A DNA stretch of 64,000 nt from Calvatia gigantea (lineage: Eukaryota; Basidiomycota; Agaricomycetes; Agaricales; Lycoperdaceae): the NCBI GenBank assembly GCA_025093985.1, contig JACAAK010000011.1, positions 682,001 through 746,000 on the forward strand. Reading direction: 5' to 3'. The notes under the pieces are model-generated. The model worked only from the letters and a program-made list of their open reading frames with translations, made no database searches and had not been told where the DNA came from. Shown piece by piece: positions 45,586 to 58,019 of this stretch (the stretch's first letter is position 1; each line of letters opens with the position of its first letter). The position numbers were made by a program, and so were the translations under genes.

Positions 45586-46881
45586 TCCTCCTGGGCGAAT
45601 GTTAGGCGATGGTACCGGCAGCCTGGAGCGTGGTATGTCCTGGGACCATTATTTTAACTGAAGAATATGAGCGAACGGATTTAGAAGCCAAGTCAGGATG
45701 TAAAGCGAGTGAGAAGATAGTTGGGAGCCCGGAGTTACCGGTTTCCAAAGAAGTAGTATCGGGCCATTACCACATCACTGGCCACCAGCTGATTGTCGAA
45801 ACTGGTGGCCCATCGTGTGAGGGTGTGGCATTTAAGCCCCAGACTGTGGCGTTAAAAGTCCGGGATGGAGACGTGGTTCCAAATCATCTTGGGGGATCCC
45901 AGGCTGCAATGACGGCCCAGGAACTGCCAAAAGGAAAGACACCACGGAGCCCCAGGCCCCATTTAACTGAGGAGGATGCAACGGCGTCCGGTAAGGGATT
46001 GGGGTTCTGGACGGGTGTGACAACGACTTAGGGCGGCTGAAGCTCCCAACCGCAGTGGGTTTCGGAGCCAGGTCCATTCATGAGGCCTAAGGAAATGCGT
46101 TCATGCACTCCCTCAATGAGTGCGTAGGCTCCGACTTAACTTAGCCGTTGTTCCGCTCCAGGCTTCCTGTTGCGATAAAGAGTCAACTACCCACTAAAAA
46201 CCCAGGTTTTCCCGTCCATTCTTCTCTCCATGTACAACTAGATCCTCTCTAATTTCTTTTTATCAAATTTGTTTGTGGTATTTAGGATACAGCCTAGTCT
46301 CAGTCTATGATTAAGCCTGTATTACAAGGACTTTGTTATCTTTGAAGGGCGGGCGATTGGGCATCCTCATTTTGCACCACCTGGTCACATCTTCATTTCC
46401 GTGAGGTGTGCACATTCTGTGATAAGGATTTAGAAAAGTCTCGCTCCCACCTTGTCTTAATTTCCCTTTCTACACTCAGGTGAGTGGGCTGCGACGCCAA
46501 GGATCCCACTTAGAGCGGTTTTTTCCCCTTGATTGAATTCTACTTTCCATATTTGTTCTGCCACTTTCCATATGGTCTCCTGACCAGGAAGTTGTCACTC
46601 ACACATAAGGATATGCCCAGGAGTCAGTCTTCTTCCTGGCATGGTTTGCATATTTCTCGTTCTCTAGAGTCCTCTCGTGCAGAATACATGACTGGCAGCC
46701 TAATATACCCAATATAGCCACTTATCGGGGGTTTCCGGCCTGGTCCGAGCTCCAACCACCTGGAATGAGTATTTAACAACGCAGTTATAATTTACAGTCC
46801 AGAAATCAATAGACTAAGAAATGAAACACAAACATACCGTCCTAAATTACATACACGTATGAGTGGAGAGTAAAAGGCGCG
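45586..46881. other. Intergenic with one doubtful plus-strand frame
   Basis: Apart from the doubtful 45609-46031 frame, nothing is seen. It includes the NCS1 promoter and the 3' flank of the DUF4336 gene. Confidence 0.5.
45609..46031 (+). CDS. Doubtful hypothetical protein, 140 aa
   Basis: An uninterrupted ATG-to-stop frame beginning only 23 bp from the start codon of the divergent NCS1 permease. The composition is fairly protein-like, but no domain, intron or relative is recognised. The position inside the expected permease promoter argues against an independent gene. It may be a chance frame. Confidence 0.25.
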   Translation: MVPAAWSVVCPGTIILTEEYERTDLEAKSGCKASEKIVGSPELPVSKEVVSGHYHITGHQLIVETGGPSCEGVAFKPQTVALKVRDGDVVPNHLGGSQAAMTAQELPKGKTPRSPRPHLTEEDATASGKGLGFWTGVTTT

Positions 46882-48062
46882 TTAATAACCCTGGAGGAAA
46901 AATTTATACACATTCAGCCATGCCTCTTTGCCGCGCTGTTCGATGACATCCTTCATCCGGGTAAACATATATCGTAACGGAAGTGGTATTAAATACTTAC
47001 CCCATGGCAGGGAATGATGCGTTCAAAATCCCAGGAAGCCACCGTCTTGGCATCTCGTTTCATCGCCCTACTTTCGTGAGGATCCCATTGTGTGGAGCTC
47101 AGAGCGTCACGACTTACTCTTTATCAACCCCCAATGACCAAATTATACGAGGGTGTAACCATGACCAAGGATTGAGATGGGATTGGAAAGGTAGACTGCC
47201 TCTTCCGGATTTGGCCTTGGAATACTGGAAGAGTTGTAAGAGGACTCTACTAGAAGGGAATGGGCGAACTAACTTGTTCGTTACAAGGAAGGTTCATAAG
47301 GAGATCTGCTTCAATAAGAGTCTTGGATTCTGGGTGGAAGAAAGCTATATCTTTGTTTTTGAATCCGTCAAAGTAGCTGAACGAGTGTTAGATCCATAAA
47401 TTGTGGGAAGCTTCTTTCGCACCATGTTTTAATCTAGGTAGTTTTAGGTTTAGGAAAGAGGGCCAGCGTGTTCCGAAGCACTCACATCATCTTCGAATCC
47501 ATACTTCGTATCTGGAGGATCCCTCCCCCACGCTATGTAATGGTGAGCTAATCAAACAAATTCTGCATTGGGTACTCAATTTACCTCCATCGAATTTGAG
47601 CGATTTGTCTTCTAAGCGGGGAAGTGCGGCCTCTGGCCCAATCACCTTGGCAGAAGGGTATGCTTTCTTGTACTGGGTGAGAAAGAGATGATGAACGGCA
47701 TCTGGGCTGATGATGAACCTGGGTAATGGTCATTTACCAGGTAGGTCAAGATATCTGGGGACAACGAACCGAACAGGACCGATATTGTCAAGCGTAGATT
47801 TGGTTTCTTCGTCCAAGGGGGTTGAAGCTAAGAGCCAAACCCCGCCATTCCTCATCCGGACGGCAGTGGAGCGTCCACCGAGGGGAATGATACCAAACCT
47901 CGCGAATGGTCTAGGAGGCTACATCAGCCAAAATGTGACTCGAACTAAAGGAGCACTCACCGAGAGAAGGTCCAGACATTGCCAGTAACCTGTTGGTAAC
48001 ATGAGAATTCAGGCCTTCGCGAAGGCAAATGGGCACACTTCACGAATCACGGTTTCCGACAT
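46882..48062 (-). CDS. DUF4336-family protein with an 11-nt microexon
   Basis: Model: complement(46882-46950, 47001-47070, 47118-47224, 47274-47376, 47423-47433, 47486-47532, 47585-47718, 47770-47910, 47961-47989, 48039-48062), 244 aa, fully in frame. Landmarks: VIREVTGNVWTFSRPFARFG, IIPLGGRSTAVRMRNGGVWL, ISPDAVHHLFLTQYKKAYP (His 74-75), DTKYGFEDDIKTCYFDGFKN, FFHPESKTLIEADLLMNLP and DAKTVASWDFERIIPCHGDV. The family has a metallo-hydrolase-like fold in which these His and Asp residues could bind metal; its reaction is not established. The microexon 47423-47433 supplies IKT and is needed to join FEDD to YFDGF. Introns are 46-52 bp. Confidence 0.9.
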
Positions 48063-49288
48063 GTCCTTTATACGAAGGCAGGTGCTGAAGCGCTGAAAGT
48101 TTTGTGACGAAGCTCTTCAACTATTTGAAGCCTTTAAATGGTCTCAAGTGGGCTGTCCCCACACATCAGCCAACTGCCATGATCATCGCTTCAGAGAATC
48201 ACGTGAAACATGATGACCGACGACGCAGCCTTTTATGAACCGGTCTCGGTATCTCCGGGTCGGGCGTCGGGCATTTTGGTCAGCGACCAAGAATTATTCA
48301 ACTCAGTCGTTGTCAGATGGAGTTTTACTGTTTATAAATTCCATGACATATGCTTTTGTCAAAAGCCTCCATCCGATTCAACGTGATTATGTTGAGCGGG
48401 TAGATCCTACAGCAACTGGACATGGGAGTTGAAAAACGCCCTTCCCCCAACCAGTATCCTCGTGCTTGCCTTGCACGAGAGGAGATGGCCCAGCTATATC
48501 CTCGGAAAGAAATCACAAGCCGTCATAATCATGGCGAGGGTGGGTGCTCTTGTCACTCGGTCCCGTCTACGGGTGACTCAGAAGGTTCTGGTTGGATCAG
48601 GTATGTTGGTGCTCATTACCTTATCAGTATCTTCTGACTGCGGCCACAGCAGTTGCGCATAGGTACTATGTTTCTTGCCAACGTGCTCTTTGACATTGAG
48701 ACAATGTAATGTTCTCCGCCTTACTGGCCTATCTTATCGTGAGAGAAAACCCTGATCGTTGAACACGAGGCTGCCTCCCGACTCAATACATCTAGATTTC
48801 AGGCCCAGGTATGAGGCTTCTTTGGAGGCCCTGACATCGCAAGTTAACTCTGGCAAAAAGTATGGAGACCGTTCATTCCCCGGGTTTCCAGGTGAACCCG
48901 GTTCATGCTCTGGAGAGTGTTGTTATTCAATGCTCCGTCCTGTTCTCGAAAAGGACAACGGATTCAAGCTTGGCCTCGTAAGGTTCATCAACTCCTTCCT
49001 TGTGCGTTTTTGGAAACAAACACGAGATGTCCATGAGGCATCCACATTTTTATGTGGCACGCCTCTCGGCTGGTTTCTTCTCCAACATACATCTACGACG
49101 GAAGGGTCCTTCTCATTCTCAACATCATTGTTCTTTGCCACGTACACTCGCACTAGAACGACCCTCCTTCCAATTGTCCGATCATTGCTCTTAAACTCTT
49201 TGCATCATATTCCAGTCTCCAAGCCGTTTCCTTTCACCCCTTGTTCAAATCAAACCTCCAAACCCGAAAGCTTACGGGCCGACGATAC
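48063..49288. other. Intergenic, possible degenerate coding fragment
   Basis: Plus-strand frames near 48300-48660 (for example LVTRSRLRVTQKVLVGSGML) look faintly protein-like but are broken by stops and match nothing I know. The rest is the promoter of the C2H2-RING gene. Confidence 0.35.
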
Positions 49289-52200
49289 ATGCCTCTCTGT
49301 CCAACTTGTGATAATAGACCTTTCGCTACCAAGGAAGCTTTACTCCAACATGTTCGCACAAGCAGTAATCCTCATCCATTCTGCCTAGCCTGTGATCGTA
49401 GGTTCTCAAGTGAGCTGGCTTACAACGCTGTAAGTTTGCTGCCCGTTGTCGAATCCCATCGGACCTGATTACTGTCCTAGCATATGGCAGCGAAACACCC
49501 GCCCACATTTGACTGTCTGAAGTGCGAAAAACAATACAGCAGTCAATTTGCGTTGGAAGGTCATTATCGGGGTCACATAGATCATCCTAATTGTCCTGTT
49601 TGTGGGAAGGGGTTTTATGACAATGCAGCACTGGCGGCAGTGAGTGAACTTGCTACTCTTTCACCGTTTCATTCGTGAAGTGTCCCTGGCTTTTTCTCTG
49701 GCTTAGCATGCTCGCGAAACCCACAACGATTTGTGGTGCAACACCTGCGGCCTACGATTTGAATCTGTGGGCACTGCGAATGAACATTACATGATGTCGC
49801 CCGTTCACCCAAATTGTGGTGTCTGTGGAGTCGGTTTTCGCGATACCGATACACTCGGAAAGGTTTGTTGTAACATTATCCCCGATGCAGCCAATCCAAC
49901 TATATTTCTAGCATGCTCGTTTGCACGAGTCCAATGCGAAAAAGGGCAGAGCAGCGTCACCAGGTGTAAACGGACTCGGGGAAGCTGATACCCCAACCCT
50001 AAGCCCACCCCTATCTAAGGCGATTTCTCTACACAGCCCACCAACCTCAGTTGCACCGACAGCATTTTCGCCTATGCCCACCTCATTGCAACCGCAACAG
50101 CTTCCGCAACCACCCCTGCAACCTACTACCATTCACGGTTTCGTTTCCTCTCCTCCTTCAAGTTTCCTGGGCGTTGGTCCGCCACCGGCGCGCAACGGCT
50201 CTACCACTGCATTTGGCGGTACTGGCTTTTCACCTCTTATCCCGAAACATAGCATTCTCAATAAGGTGGGATATTTGCAGCGCCGCCTCTAATTTATTTG
50301 TGACGCTCAAGTCTCTTCGATAGGACTTGCGGCGGGTGGCGGCCATTGATACGACAATGCGGGTTGATTCCCCGGACATTTCTCAGATGATGAACCTCCA
50401 ACCTTCACCTTTGTTGAACGTCCAGGCTCCAATATTCAGTCCTGTGGGGCTCCCCAAGCCAGGTAAACAAATCGATGAATTTTGGTCTTCAAGAGAGGTA
50501 GGTAATTTATCCTTTTGTCGGTTTCGACTCTGACTTACGTCGCTTCCTGCTTTGTATAGAATATTCAAGTCCAGCATAACCGTTTACCCCGCCAATCAAA
50601 CCTCCAAGCCGCAAGCTCGGTCTCACCGCCCCAGCCATGGAATACGACACAAGGAGGTTTGACGGGTGCCGGTACAATACCGTCACAACAGCTCGTAAGG
50701 CATTCTTTGGAACCCTTTCTATTGCGTATTGACAGTTTCTATAGGTACATTTCTCATCTTACCGTTTTCAGACGATGCCTCCCCAGCATCGCGACCCAGG
50801 CGACTCCGGTGACGCGGCAACACCAATTGTCAAGAATGTAGGTCCCTCGTAATTAAATCTCCAGGTCCTGAGTTTTGACATTAAACAACAGCTCCCGCCC
50901 TTGAATGGTTCCAATCATGATGCCTCAGCAATTCTTGAGCCCCGGCTTGGCGCAACACGACAACAATACAGCTTCAATCCTAAACTTTATCCGGGCAGCG
51001 CCCGTTACGCAGCCACACAACCAGGACCCAATAACTTGAGCTCCCCACCCGTTACCCCCACACCCCCAAGTTCTGCCGGTTCATCAATAGACTCGACCAC
51101 AACACGACCTACCCAGGGCCCAACTTTTGACCCCTCTTTTGACTTCAGTTTCCGCCAGCCACCTCCATCCCTCCTCTCCTTGCCCCTTCCGTTCATCCCA
51201 CCAACGCAACAAAGCTCAGTAATCCGCACTTCACCGCAGTCCACTGCCCAAGCAGTTCGGAAGGAGAATGTGCCTAAGGCTAATGGCCTGCGACGCACAA
51301 CCGTCGTAGAGGAGAAACCAGACAAAGGTTCTTTTCACGACGATATTTCGATGCCTTCGGCCGTTTCGACCCCCCGCTTTGCTTCAGATGTCCCGCTGCA
51401 CGATTTTGGAGTTAAACCAGGGCCGGGCCTACATGGCGACGTAATGCTACCTTCACCCTCGGACTTCAGTACGGATTTCAGCACGGTCTCCTCCGTGAGT
51501 TCAAGCATCGCCCGCATGCCTTCGCCAACGCTCGTCAATGAAAGAAGGCGGGATCCAAGCGTGAGCGCTCCAGCAATAAACTCATTAGTATCTGAAATTA
51601 ACACCCTCGACTAATAGCGCTCAAGATCAAGAGCCGCTTCCTCGGTTCGATCTGACATTTCTTCGCTGAATATGCCCACGTACAAGATCACGGAAAGCAG
51701 GTATTTTTTTTATTTTTGCTTCGCCGGTATAAACGCAGCTGATGCTGTGACCCAGTCGACGCCCAAGTCCTGTCTCTCCCGATGTCATCTCCCCCGTTGG
51801 ACTCGCAGCTCTCCCAGGTATCTCCCCCCTGGGGCCTTCGCCCATTGACTTAGACACAAGTTTCGATATTCCTGAAGCCCAACACCCCTTACCCGATTCT
51901 ATTCCACCCTCCCCGTTCGTTTTTGGTGAACCTCTCGATAAACAAGAAGAAAAGGCCCCAATTGAACAAGTGGGAGAAACCAAAAGTCGAAGCACGAGCA
52001 TCCTTGAGACCCACGGAGATAATGATATTCTCTTTGCTCCCGCCCGCGAAGGTGCTGGTGAAGGCTTTACGGACACTCCTTTAGGACCGTCCTCTCCGTC
52101 ATCCCCCCAAAGCTTCGTGACTTCTCATCAGGAGCCGCTGGAAGAGAAACTGGAAATATTATCGGTCGACGCGAATCCCAATCAAAGCAGAAGCTGTTCT

Positions 52201-52789
52201 AGGGTTGCTTCTCCTCGTAGTACTCCGATCCAGGAGACGGCGCAGGAAGTGGGCCAACTATTTGAGCCAAGTATGTGGTTATCCGAATACATGTGGGCTA
52301 GACTGTTGATCAGCTACCACTAGACTTAGTGGTGAAATCACCATCGCCCGCGCCCTCTCGGACCTCCGAGACGCCGAGAGCCGAGGATGAGAACGTTCTC
52401 CCTTCCCAAGTAACTTCCCCTATCCACTTGAGTGTAGGGTTCAACAAGCCGCAACGTTTGATTGCTCCCTCACTCGGTGTCACACCAAATATCTCCCTTG
52501 CCTCCACAGCACCGTCCGAAGGCTTTGGAAGGACGGTATCATCATCGGGCTTGCCGCCTCTCCACTGCCGGTCTTGTCGGAGAGACACAGCAGATGATAT
52601 TACGGCGACCATGTGTGGACACGTGTTCTGCAATAGGTATGAGTCTAGCGGTGATAAATGTGATTTAGCTGACCGATCACCTCGAAACGTAGATGCATCG
52701 TGGATGCAGTCATCAAAACGTCGCGCTGCCCCTTTTGTTCGACGCCGACACTGTTGTATTGCCTGTTCCGCCTAGATCTTGCAACCTGA
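49289..52789 (+). CDS. C2H2 zinc-finger protein with C-terminal RING finger (953 aa)
   Basis: Model: join(49289-49429, 49481-49639, 49707-49862, 49912-50265, 50324-50497, 50560-50694, 50772-50837, 50892-51560, 51618-51700, 51756-52270, 52324-52636, 52693-52789). The first four exons encode tandem zinc fingers: CPTCDNRPFATKEALLQHV, CLACDRRFSSELAYNAHM, CLKCEKQYSSQFALEGHY, CPVCGKGFYDNAALAAHA, CNTCGLRFESVGTANEHY and CGVCGVGFRDTDTLGKHA. A long Ser/Pro-rich disordered middle follows. The last two exons give a RING-HC finger (HCRSC, MCGHVFCNRC, RCPFC), so ubiquitin-ligase activity is likely. Three of the finger introns fall immediately before the first zinc-binding histidine. The frame at 51561-51617 ends in TAATAG and is best read as an intron. 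Target unknown. Confidence 0.88.
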
Positions 52790-53162
52790 AAGGAAAACGA
52801 TTATGAGTATGAGTATGAACGACTGTAGCTTATCAGTTTTTGGTATTTCTACTAAGTACATCGACCCTATCTTGTTATGGTTTGTAGCAATAGACCCTCC
52901 TGTATGATAGTCGCTGAAGGTTGTCACAACCTCGATGCGAAGGTCCGCAATTGGACACATGATTTACATGATTGAGTTTTTAAGTTCAATTCTAACGACA
53001 GAAACGAAGGACCGGTATTTGGTGGTTCTTTGGAAAGGGTTTCTCACGTATGACTTATGCGTGACAGGGCGGCAAAGTTCTTCATTCATTGAGAGAGAAG
53101 GTAAGTAAGGTCATGATAGTGCAATTGCTTTAGCAAAAAGGCTAATTATAGGACATCGTTTT
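52790..53162. other. Convergent 3' intergenic region
   Basis: Presumed 3'UTRs of the C2H2-RING gene and FTR1. Nothing else seen. Confidence 0.6.
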
Positions 53163-54843
53163 TCATCGCGGCATCTCGTTAATTCCAGCACCAGGTTCCT
53201 CCTTTTCATGTTCATCTTCGACAGTATTCTGAGCTCTTTTCTCCCTTCCTCCTCTCCCCGGCCGCTGACTCGCGACCGAGAATTTTGGTGCGGCCCTAAG
53301 GCACAGCGTCAGGATGTACGGAGGAACAAATTGTGGGAAATTACTAACCTCCCTGAACTTCATGGCGACCAAAACAGCAACGACCGCGAGCCAATAGAAG
53401 ACATAAGAGAGCACGGTTCCAACTGCATCCCAACAATCATTCTCCAGAGACTATCATCATTACGGCGCAAATGATACGTACGTGAACCATTGTTGGACCA
53501 TCCAAAGATCGCTTTGAAGATCGACCAGCCTTGGTTGCTGGTGGCTGTAGCGGCACAACAGTCAAGGTGCCAAACATTGCCCTGTACCCGGTAAGAACCA
53601 GGCCCAGTTCCTCCCGCGTCATCAGCATCGCCTCCCAAAAGAACACTAAAAGCGTGCTCCTCAAAGTTGCCGACGGCCTTGCTAAAAAGACCCGCTCCGA
53701 TGAGCAAGAGGAAGTTCGTCATAACGACGAGGAAAACCGTCAAAGCTGGAGACATGTCTTAGCCGATGGCGAACAACGAAGATAAGGGATGCCTTACCGG
53801 TCCTGCTGGCAAATTGATAGATAATAAAGCCACAAACAAGGCCGCAGATGATACCTACAATAGTGGCGATAGGAATTGACGTTGCAGGTTGGCCAAGGGA
53901 TACGCCGCCGACAAAGACAACAGCTTCCAATCCTAGGCAGAAAATAAACGTCCATGGTTGCTCTCGAGTTCAAGGCACCAGTCGTACCTTCTCGGAGCAC
54001 CGTGATGAACGGGAGGATAAAGAGTGCCCATTTTCCTGTTGTTGTTCTCTTGTCCGTCGCTGAGAATATCGTCGTCATTAGCACTTATAGATACCAGCGG
54101 GATGCTGGCTCACCGTTCCCGCCGAAGGTCTTTGAAAGCTTGACTCTCCACTTTACCTTGGCTTAAAAAGCAGGTGAGTTACAGAAGTTGGGTTTGTTTA
54201 ATAAAGACTGCTCACCCCTATCCATCTTGAGCATAGTGAGACCCATGACGAAGATCACGAGAGAAGAAACTAAGTTGAAAACGCCTAGAAAAAAGAAAAG
54301 AAAGAGTTCAAATCAATGGGAAATGGTAGGGTACGCCTGGTTACCTTCCCAAAGTTCCTCTGACTTGGCCCAAAGATCACTTGCCTGAGTAAACCAGACA
54401 GCAATGAAACTTTTGCCTGATAGTGAGAACGCATGGCATCGATGAAGGCGGACATTGCTCACGCGGCTCCAATTGCAAGGGCAAGGAGTAGCCCTAAACC
54501 AGCTCCGAGGAAAACCTACCACAATTATATGAACACAAGTGACCAACGAACATATTTCCGGACTTACCTGAATGCGCAACCTTTTGAGGAGCTTGCGGCG
54601 CTGGACGGTACTATCTTCAACAAGAACAGAAGTTGAAAGAGGTCGCGAGGCGGAGCCGCTTTTGTTATCTAAATCAGAAACATCTGTTGCTGCGGTCGCC
54701 GACGGCGGGGTCGATGTTCCACCGTTTTCATCAACAAGGAGCTGCTCTACGAGGCCGAGCAACACCGAGACAATGATCGCGGCTTCGAGGGTTTCTCTGA
54801 AGACGATAAAGAAGATGGGGACTGAGAACAAATTTTTGCCCAT
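53163..54843 (-). CDS. FTR1: High-affinity iron permease FTR1
   Basis: Model: complement(53163-53264, 53349-53422, 53482-53745, 53798-53932, 53988-54059, 54114-54161, 54216-54284, 54345-54409, 54463-54515, 54568-54843), 385 aa. The two iron-translocation motifs are intact: RETLE at residues 16-20 and REGLE at 193-197. Other landmarks are FTQASDLWAKSEELWEG, VMGLTMLKMDRAKVKW, GKWALFILPFITVLREG and NVWHLDCC. About seven membrane helices are expected, with a cytoplasmic Glu/Lys-rich tail (EDEHEKEEPGAG). It imports Fe3+ delivered by the ferroxidase FET3, its divergent neighbour, across the plasma membrane. The shared promoter carries iron-type GATA sites, so induction by iron starvation is expected. 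Confidence 0.96.
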
Positions 54844-55586
54844 CCTGGGACGACTGGAAGCGAGAGAGGACCATTCCGTTGGGTTTAAAAGTCGGTCTAT
54901 TGCCCTGATTCCTGGCTAAGCCGGATATTGGATAATTCCTCGCCGACAGCTTGCAGGGACTTTTTTACGTTATCTCTCACACAAAGAGGGTCCTTATCTG
55001 ATAACTCGGGAACTTCGGCGTTATCTGATCTCCGAACGCATCTGATAAGATGGAAGCCCCCCAAAAAGAACGTCGCCTTATCTGATTATGCGGTAACTAT
55101 CTGATAAGATTCGATGTCTTCGGAGTCGGGAATAATCGGACGTTACCCGGATCCTATCTTACAACGATGGCCTACCCCGAAAGCCCCAGGGCTTGCGGGT
55201 TACCTTCGGACTTCTCGTATGAAGAACACAAAATCAGCTCGTATTGTGGCACTAGCCATTGCAGCCAATACTGAGAACTCCATGTTTCCCAGGAAAAATC
55301 GGGCATGAACTCGGCCAGGCACATTTTCGGCTGCCCAATTTCTTAGTCCTATCATTTTCACATCTGTCATTGTTTTCGCGCCCTCTCACATGCCGCGATG
55401 TCCCTTATCAGATAATCGGTCCAGGCTCCTATTCTTAGAGCCTTTTTTTGGTATTCGCCCCAAGCCTTGTGGCCTTAGAATCTGAATACTATGGAACCCT
55501 TTTTTTTTGTGTCGATCCGGCTAACTTATAAGAAGCTTCTGGAATGAAAGCTAAACAACAGCCTGCTTGGCCTCCTCTGGGACCCT
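54844..55586. promoter_or_regulatory. Bidirectional FTR1-FET3 promoter with iron GATA-factor sites
   Basis: A 743-bp head-to-head region. Exact ATCWGATAA sites lie at 54996-55004, 55040-55048, 55099-55107 (all ATCTGATAA) and 55407-55415 (ATCAGATAA). Near matches lie at 55023 (ATCTGATC) and 55080 (ATCTGATTA). ATCWGATAA is the known extended site of the fungal iron-regulatory GATA repressors (SreA, Urbs1, SRE families), which shut off iron uptake when iron is plentiful. The sites cluster within 112 bp near FTR1, with one closer to FET3. Confidence 0.85.
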
Positions 55587-58019
55587 ATGCTGCCCGCTTT
55601 GATTTCCATCTTTATAATTTGGCTCAACATCGTCTCCCCTGTTCTAGCAGGAGTGCATGAAGTATGGTGGGATATCACCTACGTCGAAAATGCTAATCCA
55701 GATGGATTATTTGAGCGCCGTGTCATCGGTGTCAACGGAACTTGGCCGTAGGTTCTCTTTCCGTTATCACCTTATCTATTCTCATTGGTAATGTGATGAA
55801 CCAGACCACCACCACTTGACGTGAATACGACTGATTCTCTCGTCGTGCATGTCCATAACTCCTTGGATGAACCAACGACCTTGCACCACCATGGCATGTT
55901 CTTCAACTCTACGCCTTGGATGGATGGTGCAGCAGGCGTTTCCGAATGGTTCGGCCACAAGGGTTCTACCAAAAGAATGCCCCTAACTTGAACCTTTTTT
56001 GTGCAGTGGAATACCGCCCAATGGTAACTTCGACTATGTGATCCCAACCGACACCTCTGGACAGTGGGGCACATACTGGGTTCACGCTCACGCATCGGTA
56101 AGCCTTGTACGCCCCTATCCCGCTGCCTACGATATTGACGTCGATGGTAGGGTCAATATGTGGACGGACTTCGAGCCCCACTCGTCTTACACCCTCCACG
56201 TGAAGCCCATGCTTATGACGCAGAGTTTACCGTCGTCCTCGGTGACTGGTATCACGAGCAACATGCAAAGCTCTTACAGAGGTTCCTCGGCATCGGTAAC
56301 CCCGGTGGCGCAGAACCTGTTCCTGGTTAGTTGAAGTTGGCCGCACCCTTGTAGTACTAGAACTTAGACAACGCGACCCCAGACTCTCCCCTCGTCTATT
56401 TCGCGCAGAACAGCAGCTATCTTGGACCCATTCCAGGCTCCTCCCCGGCTCCCATTACCTCTGCAGTAGGGTACAACGAGAACGCCACATTGCCGTTCGA
56501 ACCTGGCAAGACGTACCGTTTACGAATTATCAATACTTCGGGCTTTGCCGCTTTCTTCTTCTGGATCGACGGCCATGACATGCGACTTATTGAAGTTGAT
56601 GGCGTACGTTTATGTCTTCCATATCCCACTATCTCTGCCAGCTATCTGACATAAAACATCCTCTAGACCGACATAGAAGAGTCACCTACCGATCTTATTG
56701 GTATAGCTGTTGCCCAACGTTACTCAGTCCTTGTGACGGCAAGAAATGACACTTCGAGTAATTGGGCCATTCACGCGAATATGGACGTCGACATGTTCGA
56801 CCAGGTTCCGGATGGCTTGAACCCAAGTACGTTCTTTTCCCACCTCGCCCGAGTATAAATGAGCCACTCACCACGCCCAATGCGTTCCAGATGCAACGGC
56901 ATCCATCACCTATCGTTCATCGGCACCGCTGACGGACTTAGGTTTCGTGGATGCTTACCACGATGTGAACGACATATCCCTCGTCCCTGTCCAGAAGATA
57001 GCACAACCAAAAGCAACCAAGACCATCGAACTTGAGGTGATCTTCGATACCATGGATGACGGGACTAACCACGGAACCTTCGACTCTGTGGTTTATCACC
57101 CTCAACAAGTCCCCGCCATTCTTTCAGCGCTGAGCCTTGGGGGAAATGCAACCGTTGAGCAAGCCTATGGGCCCGCAACTTTCGTTATTGACTCCATGGA
57201 CGTTGTCGATATTGTAGTAAAAAATGCTGATGCCGGCAAACATCCTTTGTAGGTTATTTTCGTCTTATCTTGTGCTCACCAATACTGCGCGTGTTAATCA
57301 TTTTATGACAGCCATTTACACGGACATAAACCCATGCTCGTTGCGAGATCACAAGATTATACATCCAATGACACGACACTCAACCCGCCGATTATGGAGG
57401 GCCAGGCAAACCCAATGCGCCGTGACACCGTTCAAATACCTTCTATGGGTTCTGTCACCTTGAGGGTCGTTGCAGATAATCCAGGGGTCTGGCTTTTCCA
57501 CTGTATGTTCGAGCGTATTAACTTCTTACGTCGACGGGCCTTACCTATACACTTCTTTAGGTCATATTGAGTGGCATCTTGAGGCAGGATTGGCTATTCA
57601 GTTAATTGAAGCCCCACTGGCAGCACAACAACATCGGGACCGGGTGCCCCAGCAGTTGTACGATAATTGTCAGGCACTCGGAAAGCCCATCTCCGGTAAT
57701 GCAGTTGGGAAGGCCTCGACGACCGACTTAGAGGGCGTCGTGACTGGGCCCTTCCCGCAACAATTGGGTTGGCATGCGAAAGGCATTGGTGCTATGACAG
57801 GGTAAATTGTGATCGAACTTCCCACCAAAATAATGGGGCTGATATATCCTTGTCTTCAGGTGTGTATTGACCGCTCTGCTGGGTATGGCAACTGTAGTGT
57901 GGTATACACTTGGCGGTCACATCTCCGAGGAAGAGATGGAAGAGGAAGTCAAGGCTAAGATTAGTGCGAAGGCGCAGAGAGGTCGGTTGTTTGGTTTGTT
58001 CCGACGCCAAAGTGTGTAA
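55587..58019 (+). CDS. FET3: Multicopper ferroxidase FET3
   Basis: Model: join(55587-55747, 55805-55948, 56007-56097, 56151-56325, 56383-56603, 56667-56826, 56891-57248, 57312-57502, 57561-57801, 57860-58019), 633 aa. A signal peptide (LISIFIIWLNIVSPVLA) starts the protein. All four copper motifs are present: LHHHG (81-84), WVHAHAS (128-130), HLHGH (438-442) and HCHIEWHLEAG (500-510). A membrane anchor (VLTALLGMATVVWYTLGG) lies near residue 590, followed by a basic cytoplasmic tail ending RRQSV. It oxidises Fe2+ to Fe3+ outside the cell and passes it to FTR1. Ten exons close in frame. Divergent from FTR1 and sharing its promoter. Confidence 0.97.

Noticed and set aside
43646..45775. Shared 15-mer GTATCGGGCCATTAC at about 43646 and 45757 as a repeat element
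   Set aside because: Similarity does not extend beyond the 15 bases, so it is likely chance.
51561..51617. In-frame TAATAG at 51612 as the true end of the zinc-finger protein
   Set aside because: Reading resumes in the same frame and leads to a clean RING finger. A GTGAGC donor at 51561 and TAATAG acceptor make a normal 57-bp intron.
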